NCBI RefSeq assembly: GCF_012927045.1
Contig: NZ_JABBFW010000001.1
Coordinates: 248,001-312,000 of the forward strand
Source of the DNA: Azohydromonas caseinilytica
GTDB taxonomy: Bacteria > Pseudomonadota > Gammaproteobacteria > Burkholderiales > Burkholderiaceae_C
Reading direction: 5' to 3'
Length of the DNA stretch: 64,000 bases
Every line of letters begins with the position of its first letter. The first letter of the stretch is position 1. A model generated the notes under the pieces. It searched no databases. It worked only from the letters and a program-made list of their open reading frames with translations, and was not told the origin of the DNA. Shown one piece after another: positions 35,731-45,313 of the stretch. Made by a program: the position numbers and the translations under genes.

Positions 35731-36813
35731 ATGCTGATCCGAGTGCTCTCCCATGGCGGCCAGCCGCCGGCGACACCGTCCGCGGCGCGCTTCGACGCGG
35801 CCGGCGGCCACATCGGGCGCGGCCTGGACTGCACGCTGGTGCTGCCCGATCCGCAGCGCCTCATGTCGCGCCACCATGCGCTGGTGGGCTGGCGCGACGG
35901 GGGCTTCTTTATCCGCCAGCTCGGCGCCAACCTCACGGTGGAGGTCCAGGGCCAGCCGCTGGGCCCCGAGGCCGACGCGCCGCTGGCACCGGGCATGCGC
36001 ATCCGCATCGGCCCCTACCTGCTGGAAACCGAGGCGGAGCCGGCCGAGATCGCGCCGCCCGCGCCCGTACCCGCTCCCGCCATCCCTACGCCCTCTTCCG
36101 CCGCGACGCGCCCCAGCGCCTTCAGCGCGGTGCTGGCCACGGCGCCGCCGCCTCCCTCCGAAGCGGGAGCCCCGCCGCCCGCCGCGCCGCCCCTGCCGCC
36201 GGGCGCACCGGCGCCCGCCGACGCCGCGGCCCTCGTCGCCGCGCTGTACGCCGGGCTGGAGCTGCCCGTGCCGGCGGCGCCCACGCCGCAGGAGCTGCAG
36301 CTCATCGGCGCCCTGCTGCACGCGGCCTTGGGCGGGCTGCTGGAGCTGCTGGCCACGCGCCACATGACCAAGCGCGAGCTGGGCGCGCCGGGCACGCGGC
36401 TGCAGCCGCGCGAGAACAACCCGTTGAAGTTCTCGCCCGACGTGGACACCGCCCTGGTGCACCTGCTGGCGCCGCCGCGGCGCGGCTTCATCCCGCCGCT
36501 GGCGGCGGTGCGCGAGGCCTTCGACGACGTGCGCACGCACGAAATCTCCCTGCTCGCCGGCCTGCGCGCGGCGCTGGACACGACCCTGGCACGGCTCACG
36601 CCGGAAGAGCTGGAAAAGCGCCTGCCCAAGGGCGGCTGGAGCCCGCCGCTGGACGTGTGGCGCAGGGCGCAGCTGTGGGAGCGCTACTGCGAGCAGCATG
36701 CACAGCTGCTGGCCGAGCTGCGCGAGCAGGCCGACCCGCTGTCGGGCCGCGCCTTCCTGGAGGCCTACGAGGCGCAGCGCGACAAGCTCGCGCGCGGGCC
36801 CGGCGCGCAATGA
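35731..36813 (+). CDS. tagH: Type VI secretion-associated FHA protein TagH
   Basis: The 360-residue cytoplasmic protein starts at the ATG at 35731; the upstream frame extension is unsupported. The N-terminal FHA domain has Gly29-Arg30, Ser46 and His49 (GRGLDCTLVLPD, MSRHHALV) for phosphothreonine binding. A Pro/Ala-rich linker (about 110-175) joins a C-terminal TagH domain (LIGALLHAALGGLLELLATR, NNPLKFSPDVDTAL). It is divergent from the operon encoding the kinase PpkA and TssL, and should read phosphothreonines made by PpkA. Confidence 0.9.
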   Translation: MLIRVLSHGGQPPATPSAARFDAAGGHIGRGLDCTLVLPDPQRLMSRHHALVGWRDGGFFIRQLGANLTVEVQGQPLGPEADAPLAPGMRIRIGPYLLETEAEPAEIAPPAPVPAPAIPTPSSAATRPSAFSAVLATAPPPPSEAGAPPPAAPPLPPGAPAPADAAALVAALYAGLELPVPAAPTPQELQLIGALLHAALGGLLELLATRHMTKRELGAPGTRLQPRENNPLKFSPDVDTALVHLLAPPRRGFIPPLAAVREAFDDVRTHEISLLAGLRAALDTTLARLTPEELEKRLPKGGWSPPLDVWRRAQLWERYCEQHAQLLAELREQADPLSGRAFLEAYEAQRDKLARGPGAQ

Positions 36814-36844
36814 CCCCCGTCAAAAAGGCCAAAAAGCCGGTGGT

Positions 36845-36850
36845 TACAAT
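36845..36850 (+). promoter_or_regulatory. -10 element of the ahcY transcript
   Basis: TACAAT lies 11 bases before the first conserved base of the SAH riboswitch, so transcription would begin right at the riboswitch. No clear -35 hexamer is visible at 17 bp. Confidence 0.5.
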
Positions 36851-36857
36851 GGCGGCC

Positions 36858-36965
36858 TTTCCGAGGAGCGTTGCAAGGCCGGCTGTCGCATGACCCTGGC
36901 CCCAGGCTCGGAAACCTTCCACAGAAGCAACCGCGCTCACCCGCAACGTCCAACGCGAGGGTGAG
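36858..36965 (+). promoter_or_regulatory. S-adenosylhomocysteine riboswitch
   Basis: The conserved SAH aptamer is evident: CCGAGGAGCGTTGC at 36861-36874 and CCAGGCTCGG at 36902-36911. P1 forms from CCGAG (36861-36865) and CTCGG (36907-36911). The pseudoknot pairs GAGCG (36866-36870) with CGCTC (36934-36938). A further stem CTCACCC/GGGTGAG (36936-36942 with 36959-36965) overlaps the pseudoknot strand. SAH riboswitches turn expression on when SAH accumulates, and this one precedes ahcY, whose product removes SAH, by about 50 bases. The open frame across it is not coding. Confidence 0.95.
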
Positions 36966-37017
36966 TCCGTTCTCCCGGCTGTGTGTGTGCGTTGCGGGCT
37001 CTGCAACTGGAGTCCAC

Positions 37018-38448
<1,431 letters not shown>

Positions 38449-38489
38449 TGCGGCCCCAGCGCCGCGCCGCCACCGGGAGCCCTTGACCC

Positions 38490-39263
38490 ATGCGAGTGGA
38501 CCAGCTGCTGGTGCAGCGCGGCCTGGCGCCCAGCCGCTCGGCCGCGCAGCGCCTCATCCAGCGCGGCGCCGTGCGCTGGCTCGGCGCCGCGGGCTGGAGC
38601 ACGCCCAGGAAGGCCGGCGAGGAGTTGCCCGCGGACTGCGAGCTCGAAGTCGCCGACGACGCCGAGCTGCGCTGGGTGTCGCGCGGCGGCCTCAAGCTCG
38701 AAGGCGCGCTGGCGGCCACGGGCCTGGACCTGGCCGGCCGCAGCGCGCTGGACGTGGGCCAGAGCACCGGCGGTTTCACGCACGTGCTGCTGGCGCGGGG
38801 CGCCGGCAGCGTCGTGGGCGTGGACGTCGGCCATGGCCAGCTCCACCCGAGCCTGCGCGCCGATGCGCGCGTGCGCGCCTTCGAGGGGCTGAACGCGCGG
38901 CAGTTGCAGCCGCAACAGCTGGGCGACGCGATGCCGCCCGAGGGCTTCGGCTTCATCACCGGCGACCTGTCCTTCATCTCGCTGACGCTGGTGCTGCCCG
39001 CGCTCAGTCCTCTGTTGGCACCCAACGGGGACCTGCTGATGCTGGTGAAGCCGCAGTTCGAGCTGCAGCCCGCGGACATCGGCAAGGGCGGGCTGGTGAA
39101 GGACGCCGCGGCGTATGCGCGCGTGGAGCAGCGGCTGCGCCAGGCCTGCGCCGGCTGTGGCCTGCACGTGCAGGGCTGGCTGGACAGCCCGGTGACGGGC
39201 GGCGACGGCAACCGTGAATTCTTCGTGTGGGCACGGCCCGCACGCCAGGGAGACCTTTCGTGA
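38490..39263 (+). CDS. tlyA: TlyA-family rRNA methyltransferase / S4 protein
   Basis: The 257-residue protein has an N-terminal S4 RNA-binding domain (MRVDQLLVQRGLAPSRSAAQ) and an FtsJ-like SAM methyltransferase domain (SALDVGQSTGGFTHVLL, GVDVGHGQLHPSLR, FITGDLSFISLTLVLP, LVKPQFELQP). TlyA proteins 2'-O-methylate rRNA cytidines; the precise target here is inferred from the family. GGGAG precedes the ATG. The stop overlaps the metF GTG, so the genes are coupled. Standing between ahcY and metF puts a SAM-using enzyme in the methyl-cycle operon. Confidence 0.92.
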   Translation: MRVDQLLVQRGLAPSRSAAQRLIQRGAVRWLGAAGWSTPRKAGEELPADCELEVADDAELRWVSRGGLKLEGALAATGLDLAGRSALDVGQSTGGFTHVLLARGAGSVVGVDVGHGQLHPSLRADARVRAFEGLNARQLQPQQLGDAMPPEGFGFITGDLSFISLTLVLPALSPLLAPNGDLLMLVKPQFELQPADIGKGGLVKDAAAYARVEQRLRQACAGCGLHVQGWLDSPVTGGDGNREFFVWARPARQGDLS

Positions 39264-40108
39264 ACAAGCCCCAGCGCGACTTCGCGCTCAGCCTTGAGTT
39301 CTTTCCCCCGAAAACGCCCGAAGGCGTGACGAAGCTCGCCGCCGTGCGCGAGCAGCTCTACCCGCTCAAGCCCGAGTTCTGCTCGGTGACCTACGGCGCG
39401 GGCGGCTCCACGCAGAGCGGCACGCTGCAGACGGTGCGATCCATCCTGGCCGAGGGCCAGGAAGGGGCGCCGCACTTCTCGTGCATCGGCGCCAGCCGCG
39501 AATCGATCCGCGCGCAACTGGCCGAGTTCAAGGCCGCCGGCATCCGCCGCATCGTGGCGCTGCGCGGCGACCTGCCCAGCGGCTTCGGCGCGGGCGCCCT
39601 GGGCGAGTTCCGCTACGCCAGCGACCTGGTGCGCTTCATCCGCGAGGAGACGGGCTCGCACTTCAGCATCGAGGTCGCCGCCTATCCCGAGATGCACCCG
39701 CAGGCGCGCTCGCCGCGGGCGGACCTGCTGGCCTTCGCCACCAAGGTCGAGGCCGGCGCGGACTCGGCCATCACGCAGATGTTCTTCAACGCCGACGCCT
39801 ACTTCCGCTTCGTGGACGAGGCGCGCGCGCTGGGCGTAAACATCCCGATCGTGCCGGGGATCATGCCCATCACCAACGCCTCGGGCATCCTGCGCTTCGC
39901 CGACGCCTGCGGCACCGAGATGCCGCGCTGGATGCGGTTGCGGCTGGAATCGTTCGGCGACGACACGCCCTCCATCAAGGCTTTCGGGCTGGACGTGATC
40001 ACGGCGCTGTGCGAGCGGCTGCTCGATGCCGGCGTGCCCGCGCTGCACTTCTACACCATGAACCAGTCGGCCACGGTGCTGGAGCTGTGCCGCCGGCTCG
40101 GCCGTTGA
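39260..40108 (+). CDS. metF: 5,10-methylenetetrahydrofolate reductase
   Basis: The 282-residue FAD enzyme makes 5-methyltetrahydrofolate, the methyl donor for methionine synthesis. The start is GTG in a GTGA overlap with tlyA, with AGGGAGA upstream; an earlier start would lie inside tlyA. Family motifs are LSLEFFPPKT, CSVTYGAGGST, ALRGDLPSGFG, YPEMHPQA, ADSAITQMFFN and the ending FYTMNQSATVLELCRRLG. Expression may be raised together with ahcY by the SAH riboswitch. Confidence 0.96.
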   Translation: MNKPQRDFALSLEFFPPKTPEGVTKLAAVREQLYPLKPEFCSVTYGAGGSTQSGTLQTVRSILAEGQEGAPHFSCIGASRESIRAQLAEFKAAGIRRIVALRGDLPSGFGAGALGEFRYASDLVRFIREETGSHFSIEVAAYPEMHPQARSPRADLLAFATKVEAGADSAITQMFFNADAYFRFVDEARALGVNIPIVPGIMPITNASGILRFADACGTEMPRWMRLRLESFGDDTPSIKAFGLDVITALCERLLDAGVPALHFYTMNQSATVLELCRRLGR

Positions 40109-40174
40109 GTGGCGCACAAGCAACAACCCCAGACGCACTTGTGGCAGCTCAAGTCCGGCGCGCAAGTGCCGGCC

Positions 40175-40180
40175 TCTAAT
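40175..40180 (+). promoter_or_regulatory. -10-like hexamer upstream of the OmpW-family gene
   Basis: TCTAAT matches TATAAT in five of six positions, 45 bases before the ATG; no clear -35 is seen. Just before it, CCGGC and GCCGG (about 40155-40172) form a small hairpin that might end the metF transcript. Confidence 0.35.
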
Positions 40181-40225
40181 CACCCTCAGCCATACGGGCT
40201 TTACCCGAGTTGAGGAGAAGAGAAC

Positions 40226-40834
40226 ATGTTCAAGCGTCTGATCGCCGTCGCTGCCGTGGCCGCCCTGGCCGCCCCCCTGGCCCAAGCGCAAGACACGGGC
40301 GACTGGATCGTGCGCGCCCGCGCCCTGCACCTGGACTCGCGCAACAAGGACACCACGGGCCTGGACCTGAGCGTCAACAACAAGTGGTTCCCTGAAGTCG
40401 ACATCACCTACTTCTTCACGCCGAACCTGGCCGCCGAGCTGGTCCTGACCTACCCGCAGAAGCACGACGTGCGCGCCGGCGGCACCGACATCGGCACCCT
40501 GAAGCACCTGCCGCCCACGCTGAGCCTGCAGTACCACTTCACCGGCCTGCAGGGCTTCCGCCCCTACGTCGGTGCCGGCATCAACTACACCCGCTTCTCC
40601 AGCGAGAAGTTCAGCCCCGCCGTCGAGGCAGCCCTGCAGCCGCGCGTCAAGAGCAGCAGCTGGGGCCTGGCCTTCGGCGCTGGCGTGGACGTGCAGGTTG
40701 GCGGCGGCTGGCTGCTCAACGTGGACGTGAAGAAGGCCCACATCCACGCCGACATCACCTCCTTCGGCGCCGACGCCGGCACGCTGAAGGTCGATCCGAC
40801 CCTGTTCAGCATTGGCGTGGGCAAGCGCTTCTAA
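40226..40834 (+). CDS. ompW: OmpW-family outer membrane protein
   Basis: The 202-residue precursor has a signal peptide (about 1-22, ending AQAQD) and an eight-stranded OmpW barrel: DWIVRARALHLDSRN, FPEVDITYFFTPNLAAELVLT, LPPTLSLQYHF, FRPYVGAGINYTRFS, WLLNVDVKKAHIHADI and a C-terminal aromatic residue (VGKRF) for BAM recognition. OmpW proteins pass small hydrophobic molecules. A strong GAGGAGAAGAG site precedes the ATG. It is a single-gene unit closed by a strong terminator. Confidence 0.93.
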   Translation: MFKRLIAVAAVAALAAPLAQAQDTGDWIVRARALHLDSRNKDTTGLDLSVNNKWFPEVDITYFFTPNLAAELVLTYPQKHDVRAGGTDIGTLKHLPPTLSLQYHFTGLQGFRPYVGAGINYTRFSSEKFSPAVEAALQPRVKSSSWGLAFGAGVDVQVGGGWLLNVDVKKAHIHADITSFGADAGTLKVDPTLFSIGVGKRF

Positions 40835-40856
40835 GCCGCTTCCTCACCCGGCAAGA

Positions 40857-40881
40857 CGGCGGCCCGCGGGCCGCCGTTTTT
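40857..40881 (+). terminator. Rho-independent terminator of ompW
   Basis: CGGCGGCCCGCGGGCCGCCG is a perfect self-complementary stem followed directly by TTTTT, 22 bases after the ompW stop. Confidence 0.93.
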
Positions 40882-40901
40882 CATGGTGGTTGCAAGCTCA
40901 A

Positions 40902-41531
40902 TCAGCGCTTGAGGTCGGGCGCGGGATCGCCGGAGTCCGGGTTGTGCCAGGCCAGCCCGTCCTCGTTGAGGATGGCGTCCAGCGGCACGTCGTGCGGCTC
41001 GGCCTTGAGCCACGGCACCCAGCCGTGCGTGTAGGCTAGGCCCACGGTGTAGGGCCGGGGCTGCAGCGCCGCGAGCGTGCGGTCGTAGAAGCCGCCGCCA
41101 TAGCCCAGGCGCACCCCACCCGGGCCGTAGCCCACGCAGGGCACCAGCAGCATCTCGGGCTGGAAGCTCTCGGTGTCCTTGGGCTTCGGGATGCCGAAGG
41201 CGTCCTCCTCCATCGGGCAGCCGGGCCACCAGACGTGGAAGCGCAGCTGCTTGGTCTCGCGGTCGATCACCGGCAGCCCGATGCGCCGCCCGGGCTCGGC
41301 CTCGCTCCAGCGGTACAGCGCGGGCAGCGCGTCGAACTCGCCCTTGATCGGCCAGTAGGCGCCGATGGCGGTTTCCTTGCGGGTCACGAGCCACACGCGC
41401 AGCACCTGCTGCAGGTACTGGGCGCGCTGCAGCCGGTCCACCAGCGACTGGCGCTCGGCCTGCAGCTGGCGGCGCAGCAGGGTCTTGTCTTTGGAAAAGT
41501 CCAACGGCGGCAGCGAGGGGGGTGAACTCAT
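40902..41531 (-). CDS. 5-formyltetrahydrofolate cyclo-ligase
   Basis: The 209-residue enzyme (MTHFS/YgfA family) converts 5-formyl-THF to 5,10-methenyl-THF using ATP. Seen are the N-terminal KTLLRRQLQAERQSL, the substrate region IGAYWPIKGEFDALP, LPVIDRETKQLRFHVW and the nucleotide motif GYGPGGVRLGYGGGFYDRTL. The length is normal. It is convergent with ompW. In many relatives the gene follows 6S RNA, but no such RNA was recognised here. Confidence 0.93.
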   Translation of the reverse strand: MSSPPSLPPLDFSKDKTLLRRQLQAERQSLVDRLQRAQYLQQVLRVWLVTRKETAIGAYWPIKGEFDALPALYRWSEAEPGRRIGLPVIDRETKQLRFHVWWPGCPMEEDAFGIPKPKDTESFQPEMLLVPCVGYGPGGVRLGYGGGFYDRTLAALQPRPYTVGLAYTHGWVPWLKAEPHDVPLDAILNEDGLAWHNPDSGDPAPDLKR

Positions 41532-41656
41532 GGCATCGGCGGAGGGAGCGGACGGAAGCCGGCCATTGTGCCGGCATCAAGCTTGCAGCTGCCTTGTGGC
41601 CGCTGTGCCGCGCCCGGCCGACCCGGTACGCGACGCTCCCTCCAGGCGCCCCGCCT

Positions 41657-42031
41657 TCAGCCGGCCAGGCCCACGGGCAGGCCCTGCGGACGCAGCGCCG
41701 CGCGCAGCCGGCGCAGCAGCCCGGCCGCGGCCCGCGGCCGCGCGGCGGGGGCGGCCAGCAGCAGCTCGAAGCGGCTGTCGCGCCAGCCCTCGGCCACGAA
41801 CTCCGCGCCCGGCGCCAGCGCCAGGCGGTCGCCGGCGCGCAGCCACAGATCCTCGCTGGCGGCGGCATCCGTCGCGGTGCGCGTCAGCCAGAGCTCGCCT
41901 TCCAGGACGCGCAGCCAGCGCGTCTGGCGCGCCGCGCCCAGATGACGCGCCTGCCGGCGCGCCAGGGTCCACACCGGCGCGGCAGCCGCGCTGGACCATT
42001 GCGTTTCGGGCATCAACACTTGCGTCTTCAT
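41657..42031 (-). CDS. DUF2917 cupin-like small protein
   Basis: The 124-residue product has the DUF2917 pattern in its centre: WLRVLEGELWLTRTATDAAASEDLWLRAGDRLALAPG, a short beta-sandwich resembling half of a cupin, without obvious metal-binding His residues. A strong AGGAGG precedes the ATG. It is transcribed divergently from a LysR-type regulator, which is the likely controller. The function is unknown. Confidence 0.82.
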   Translation of the reverse strand: MKTQVLMPETQWSSAAAAPVWTLARRQARHLGAARQTRWLRVLEGELWLTRTATDAAASEDLWLRAGDRLALAPGAEFVAEGWRDSRFELLLAAPAARPRAAAGLLRRLRAALRPQGLPVGLAG

Positions 42032-42087
42032 GGTGGCCTCCTGGCGTCTGTCACGGCTCTACTATCGTCACGAACACACCACCGGTC

Positions 42088-42111
42088 CAATGAGATCTTG
42101 AAACGTCATTG
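42088..42111. promoter_or_regulatory. Inverted repeat in the DUF2917/LysR divergent region
   Basis: CAATGA and TCATTG are separated by 12 bases, between the divergent DUF2917 and lysR-type genes and 14 bases before the latter. The placement suits autoregulation by the LysR protein, though the spacing departs from the usual T-N11-A. Confidence 0.5.
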
Positions 42112-42124
42112 ATGCCTATCGCTC

Positions 42125-43144
42125 ATGAATAGATTGCCCCATCGCCCCCTCGCCGTCGGCCCGCTGCGCGCCTTCGAGGCCGTGGCGCGCCTGCTGAGCT
42201 TCCGCGCCGCGGCGCAGGAGCTGAACCTGACGCAGTCGGCCGTGAGCCGCCAGATCCGCGCGCTGGAGGAGGAGCTGGGCGCTCAGCTGTTCGCGCGCGG
42301 CACGCGCCATGTCGAGCTCACCGGCGCGGGCATCACGCTGCAGCGCGGCGTGCTGCCGCTGCTGGAGCGGCTGGACGCGACGGTGCGCCAGATCCGCATG
42401 GCGCGCGGGCGCAAGCAGGTGAGCATCTCCACCTTCGCCTCCTTCGCCTCGATGTGGCTGCTGCCGCGGCTGGAGGCCTTCCAGCGCGAGCACCCGGACA
42501 TCGACATCCGCGTCAGCGCCACCGACCACCTGGTGGACCTGGACGATCCCGAGATCGACCTGGCGCTGCGCCATGCCCGCCCCGACACGGTGCCGCCCGA
42601 CGCGCAGCGGCTGTTCGGCGAGGTGATCACGCCGGTGGTCAATGCCGGGCTGCTGGCGCAGTCGCGCCAGGGGCTGGCGCCGCCGCTGGAGTCGCCCGCC
42701 GACCTGGCGCGCCACACCCTGCTGGAGGAGGACGACCGGCGCGCCTCCGCCGCCAACCTGAGCTGGCGCCACTGGCTGCGCCAGCATGGCCAGCCGCGGC
42801 TGGAGCCCGCGCGCTGGATCTACCTGAACTTCACCTACCAGCAGGTGCAGGCGGCCCTGGCCGGCCAGGGCGTGGCGCTGACGCGGCTGGCGCTGGTGCA
42901 CGAGCCGCTGCAGCGCGGCGAGCTGGTGGAGCCCTTCGGCATGGCCGCTCGCCTGCCCTCGCCCTGGGCCTACTGGCTGATCCCGAGCCGCGCGGCCCAG
43001 CCGCGGCCGGAGCTGGCGCAGCTGCAGCAGTGGCTGCTGGCGCAGGCGGCCGAGTCGCGCCGCGCGCTGGGCGAGGAAGCGGCCGGCGACGCGCCGGAAG
43101 CGGCTGCAGCGCGGCATCAATTCACGCCGGCCGCGGCTTCGTGA
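42125..43144 (+). CDS. LysR-family transcriptional regulator (GcvA-like)
   Basis: The 339-residue regulator has an N-terminal winged helix (LRAFEAVARLLSFRAAAQEL, LTQSAVSRQIRALEEELG) and a GcvA/AmpR-like effector domain (SISTFASFASMWLLPRLEAF, DIDIRVSATDHLVDL). The C-terminal 30 residues are an Ala-rich extension. No clear Shine-Dalgarno precedes the ATG. The divergent DUF2917 gene is the nearest likely target. The inducer is unknown. Confidence 0.93.
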   Translation: MNRLPHRPLAVGPLRAFEAVARLLSFRAAAQELNLTQSAVSRQIRALEEELGAQLFARGTRHVELTGAGITLQRGVLPLLERLDATVRQIRMARGRKQVSISTFASFASMWLLPRLEAFQREHPDIDIRVSATDHLVDLDDPEIDLALRHARPDTVPPDAQRLFGEVITPVVNAGLLAQSRQGLAPPLESPADLARHTLLEEDDRRASAANLSWRHWLRQHGQPRLEPARWIYLNFTYQQVQAALAGQGVALTRLALVHEPLQRGELVEPFGMAARLPSPWAYWLIPSRAAQPRPELAQLQQWLLAQAAESRRALGEEAAGDAPEAAAARHQFTPAAAS

Positions 43145-43176
43145 GGGCCCGGGCGGCCGGCCGCGGGACGCAGTAG

Positions 43177-43202
43177 GCAGGCCGGGCGTCGGGGCTTTTT
43201 TT
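43177..43202 (+). terminator. Possible terminator after the LysR gene
   Basis: A GC-rich stretch with GCCGGGCGTCGGGGC is followed by seven T residues at 43196-43202. The stem is imperfect, so the call rests mainly on the T-run and the position 50 bases after the stop. Confidence 0.4.
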
Positions 43203-43263
43203 GCCCGCTTTGAGACGGCCCGGGCTGCGCTATCTTCGACCGGTTACCCCCTGCCCGATCTCC

Positions 43264-45264
43264 ATGAACCGCCCTCTTCGCCTGGCCGCGCTCACGCTCG
43301 CGCTGCTGTCCGCCCTGCCCTGCACCCTGCCCGCCGCCCATGCCCAGAGCGGCGACGACATCGTGGTGGAGGCCCGCGACGCGCTGCGCAAGCGCGACCG
43401 CGTCAAGCTCGCCGCCGCCCGCAGCTTGGTCAATGCCGAGCGCCATCCGCTGGCGTCCTGGGTCGAGTACTGGGAGCTGAGCAACCGGCTGCAGCAGGCC
43501 ACGACCGAGGAGGTGGAAGCCTTCTACGCGCGCTGGAGCGGCACCTACGTCGAGGACCGGCTGCGCAACGACTGGCTGCTGGAGCTGGGCAAGCGGCGCG
43601 ACTGGTCCGCCTTCAGCCGCGACTACCCGCGCTTTCGCATGAACGACGACCGCGAGGTCAGCTGCTACGCGCTGCTGACCGAGCACCTGGCCGGCAAGGA
43701 CGTGCGCGAGGCCGCGCGCGAGGCCTGGCTGGGGCAGCGCGACGCCGACGACGGCTGCCACCTGCTGGCCACCACGCTGGTGCGCGCGGGCGTGTTCGGC
43801 GCCGACGAGGTGTGGCAGAAGCTGCGCCTGGCCGCCGAAGGCAACCGGCCCAAGGCCGCGCGCGCCGTCGCGGCGCTGCTCAACGCGCCTGCCGCGGCGG
43901 CGGCCGTGGGCGATGTCTTCGACAGCCCCACCCGCTACCTCGTGCGCAAGGCCTCGGCGACCGACCGCACCGGCGCCGAGCTCACCGCGCTGGCGCTGGC
44001 ACGCGCCGCCGCGGCCGACCCCGAAGCCGCCGCCACGCTGGCCTCGGACTGGCAGGGCCGCCTGCCGCCGCAGCTCGCCGGCTGGGTCTGGGGCCAGATC
44101 GGGTTGCAGGGGGCGCTGAAGCTGCTGCCGCAGGCCTCGGAGTGGTACTTGCGCGCCGGCGCCCTGGCCGCCGCGCCGGGGCCGAAGGTGGCCTGGTCCG
44201 AGGACATGCTGGCCTGGCAGGCGCGCGCCGCGCTGCGCGGCAGCCCGCAGCGCTGGACCCTGGTGCGCGACGCGGTGGACGCCATGCCCCCGGCGCGCCA
44301 GCGCGAGCCGGTGTGGGTGTACTGGAAGGCGCGCGCGCTGCTGGCCGAGGCCGCGCCCGGCCCCGAGGGCGACAGCGTGCGCCAGCAGGCGCAGCGGGCG
44401 CTGGCCGACATCGCCAGCGGCCTGAGCTACTACGGCAAGCTCGCCACCGAGGAGCTGGGCCGCAAGCCCGCGCTGCCGCCGGCGCCGCGGCCGCCCACCG
44501 CCGCCGAGCGCGCCGCCGCCATCGACAACCCCGGCCTCACGCGCGCGCTGCAGCTCATCGACCTGGGCCTGCGCAACGAGGGCGTGCGCGAGTGGAATTT
44601 CACCTTGCGCGGCATGGACGACCGCGCGCTGCTGGCCGCGGCGCAGCGCGCCTGCGAGCGCGAGGTCTGGGACCGCTGCATCAACACCAGCGAGCGCACG
44701 CGCGACGAGGTGGACATGGCCCAGCGCTTCCCCATGCCGCACCGCCAGGCGGTGCTGCGCGAGGCGCACGCCATCGGCATCGATCCGGCCTACGTCTACG
44801 GCCTCATCCGCCAGGAGTCGCGCTTCATCACCAACGCGCGCTCGCACGTGGGCGCCTCGGGGCTGATGCAGGTCATGCCTGACACCGCGCGCTGGACGGC
44901 CAAGAAGCTGGGCATCGACTACACGCCCGACCTGATCACCGACCGCGACACCAACCTGCGCATCGGCACCGGCTACCTCAAGCTCGTGCTCGACAGCTTC
45001 GAGGGCCACCAGGCGCTGGCCGCCGCCGCCTACAACGCCGGCCCCGGGCGCCCGCGGCGCTGGCGACAGGGCGCGACGCTGGAGGCCGCGGTGTGGGCCG
45101 AGAACATTCCCTTTACCGAGACGCGCGACTACGTGCAGAAGGTGCTGTCCAACGCCACCGACTACGCCGCGCTCATCAGCGGCCAGGCGCCGTCGATCAA
45201 GGCGCGGCTGGGCGACACCATCGGGCCGAGCGCGCCGCGCACCGCCGACGCGGAACTGCCCTGA
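43264..45264 (+). CDS. slt: Soluble lytic murein transglycosylase
   Basis: The 666-residue periplasmic enzyme starts at the ATG that opens a signal peptide (about 1-28, ending AHAQS). A long alpha-superhelical U/L-type region precedes the C-terminal SLT domain: IGIDPAYVYGLIRQESRF with catalytic Glu518, ASGLMQVMPDTARW and AAYNAGPGRPRRW. It cleaves glycan strands to 1,6-anhydro products for wall recycling. The length fits Slt70-type enzymes. Confidence 0.95.
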   Translation: MNRPLRLAALTLALLSALPCTLPAAHAQSGDDIVVEARDALRKRDRVKLAAARSLVNAERHPLASWVEYWELSNRLQQATTEEVEAFYARWSGTYVEDRLRNDWLLELGKRRDWSAFSRDYPRFRMNDDREVSCYALLTEHLAGKDVREAAREAWLGQRDADDGCHLLATTLVRAGVFGADEVWQKLRLAAEGNRPKAARAVAALLNAPAAAAAVGDVFDSPTRYLVRKASATDRTGAELTALALARAAAADPEAAATLASDWQGRLPPQLAGWVWGQIGLQGALKLLPQASEWYLRAGALAAAPGPKVAWSEDMLAWQARAALRGSPQRWTLVRDAVDAMPPARQREPVWVYWKARALLAEAAPGPEGDSVRQQAQRALADIASGLSYYGKLATEELGRKPALPPAPRPPTAAERAAAIDNPGLTRALQLIDLGLRNEGVREWNFTLRGMDDRALLAAAQRACEREVWDRCINTSERTRDEVDMAQRFPMPHRQAVLREAHAIGIDPAYVYGLIRQESRFITNARSHVGASGLMQVMPDTARWTAKKLGIDYTPDLITDRDTNLRIGTGYLKLVLDSFEGHQALAAAAYNAGPGRPRRWRQGATLEAAVWAENIPFTETRDYVQKVLSNATDYAALISGQAPSIKARLGDTIGPSAPRTADAELP

Positions 45265-45313
45265 GGCGCCGCGCGTCTACTCATTGTCACGGGAGCCCTT
45301 TGAAGGAGACCGT

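Noticed and set aside
36871-37017. In-frame N-terminal extension of ahcY by 49 residues.
   Set aside because: It reads through the SAH riboswitch; AhcY homologues begin at the ATG at 37018, which has a ribosome site.
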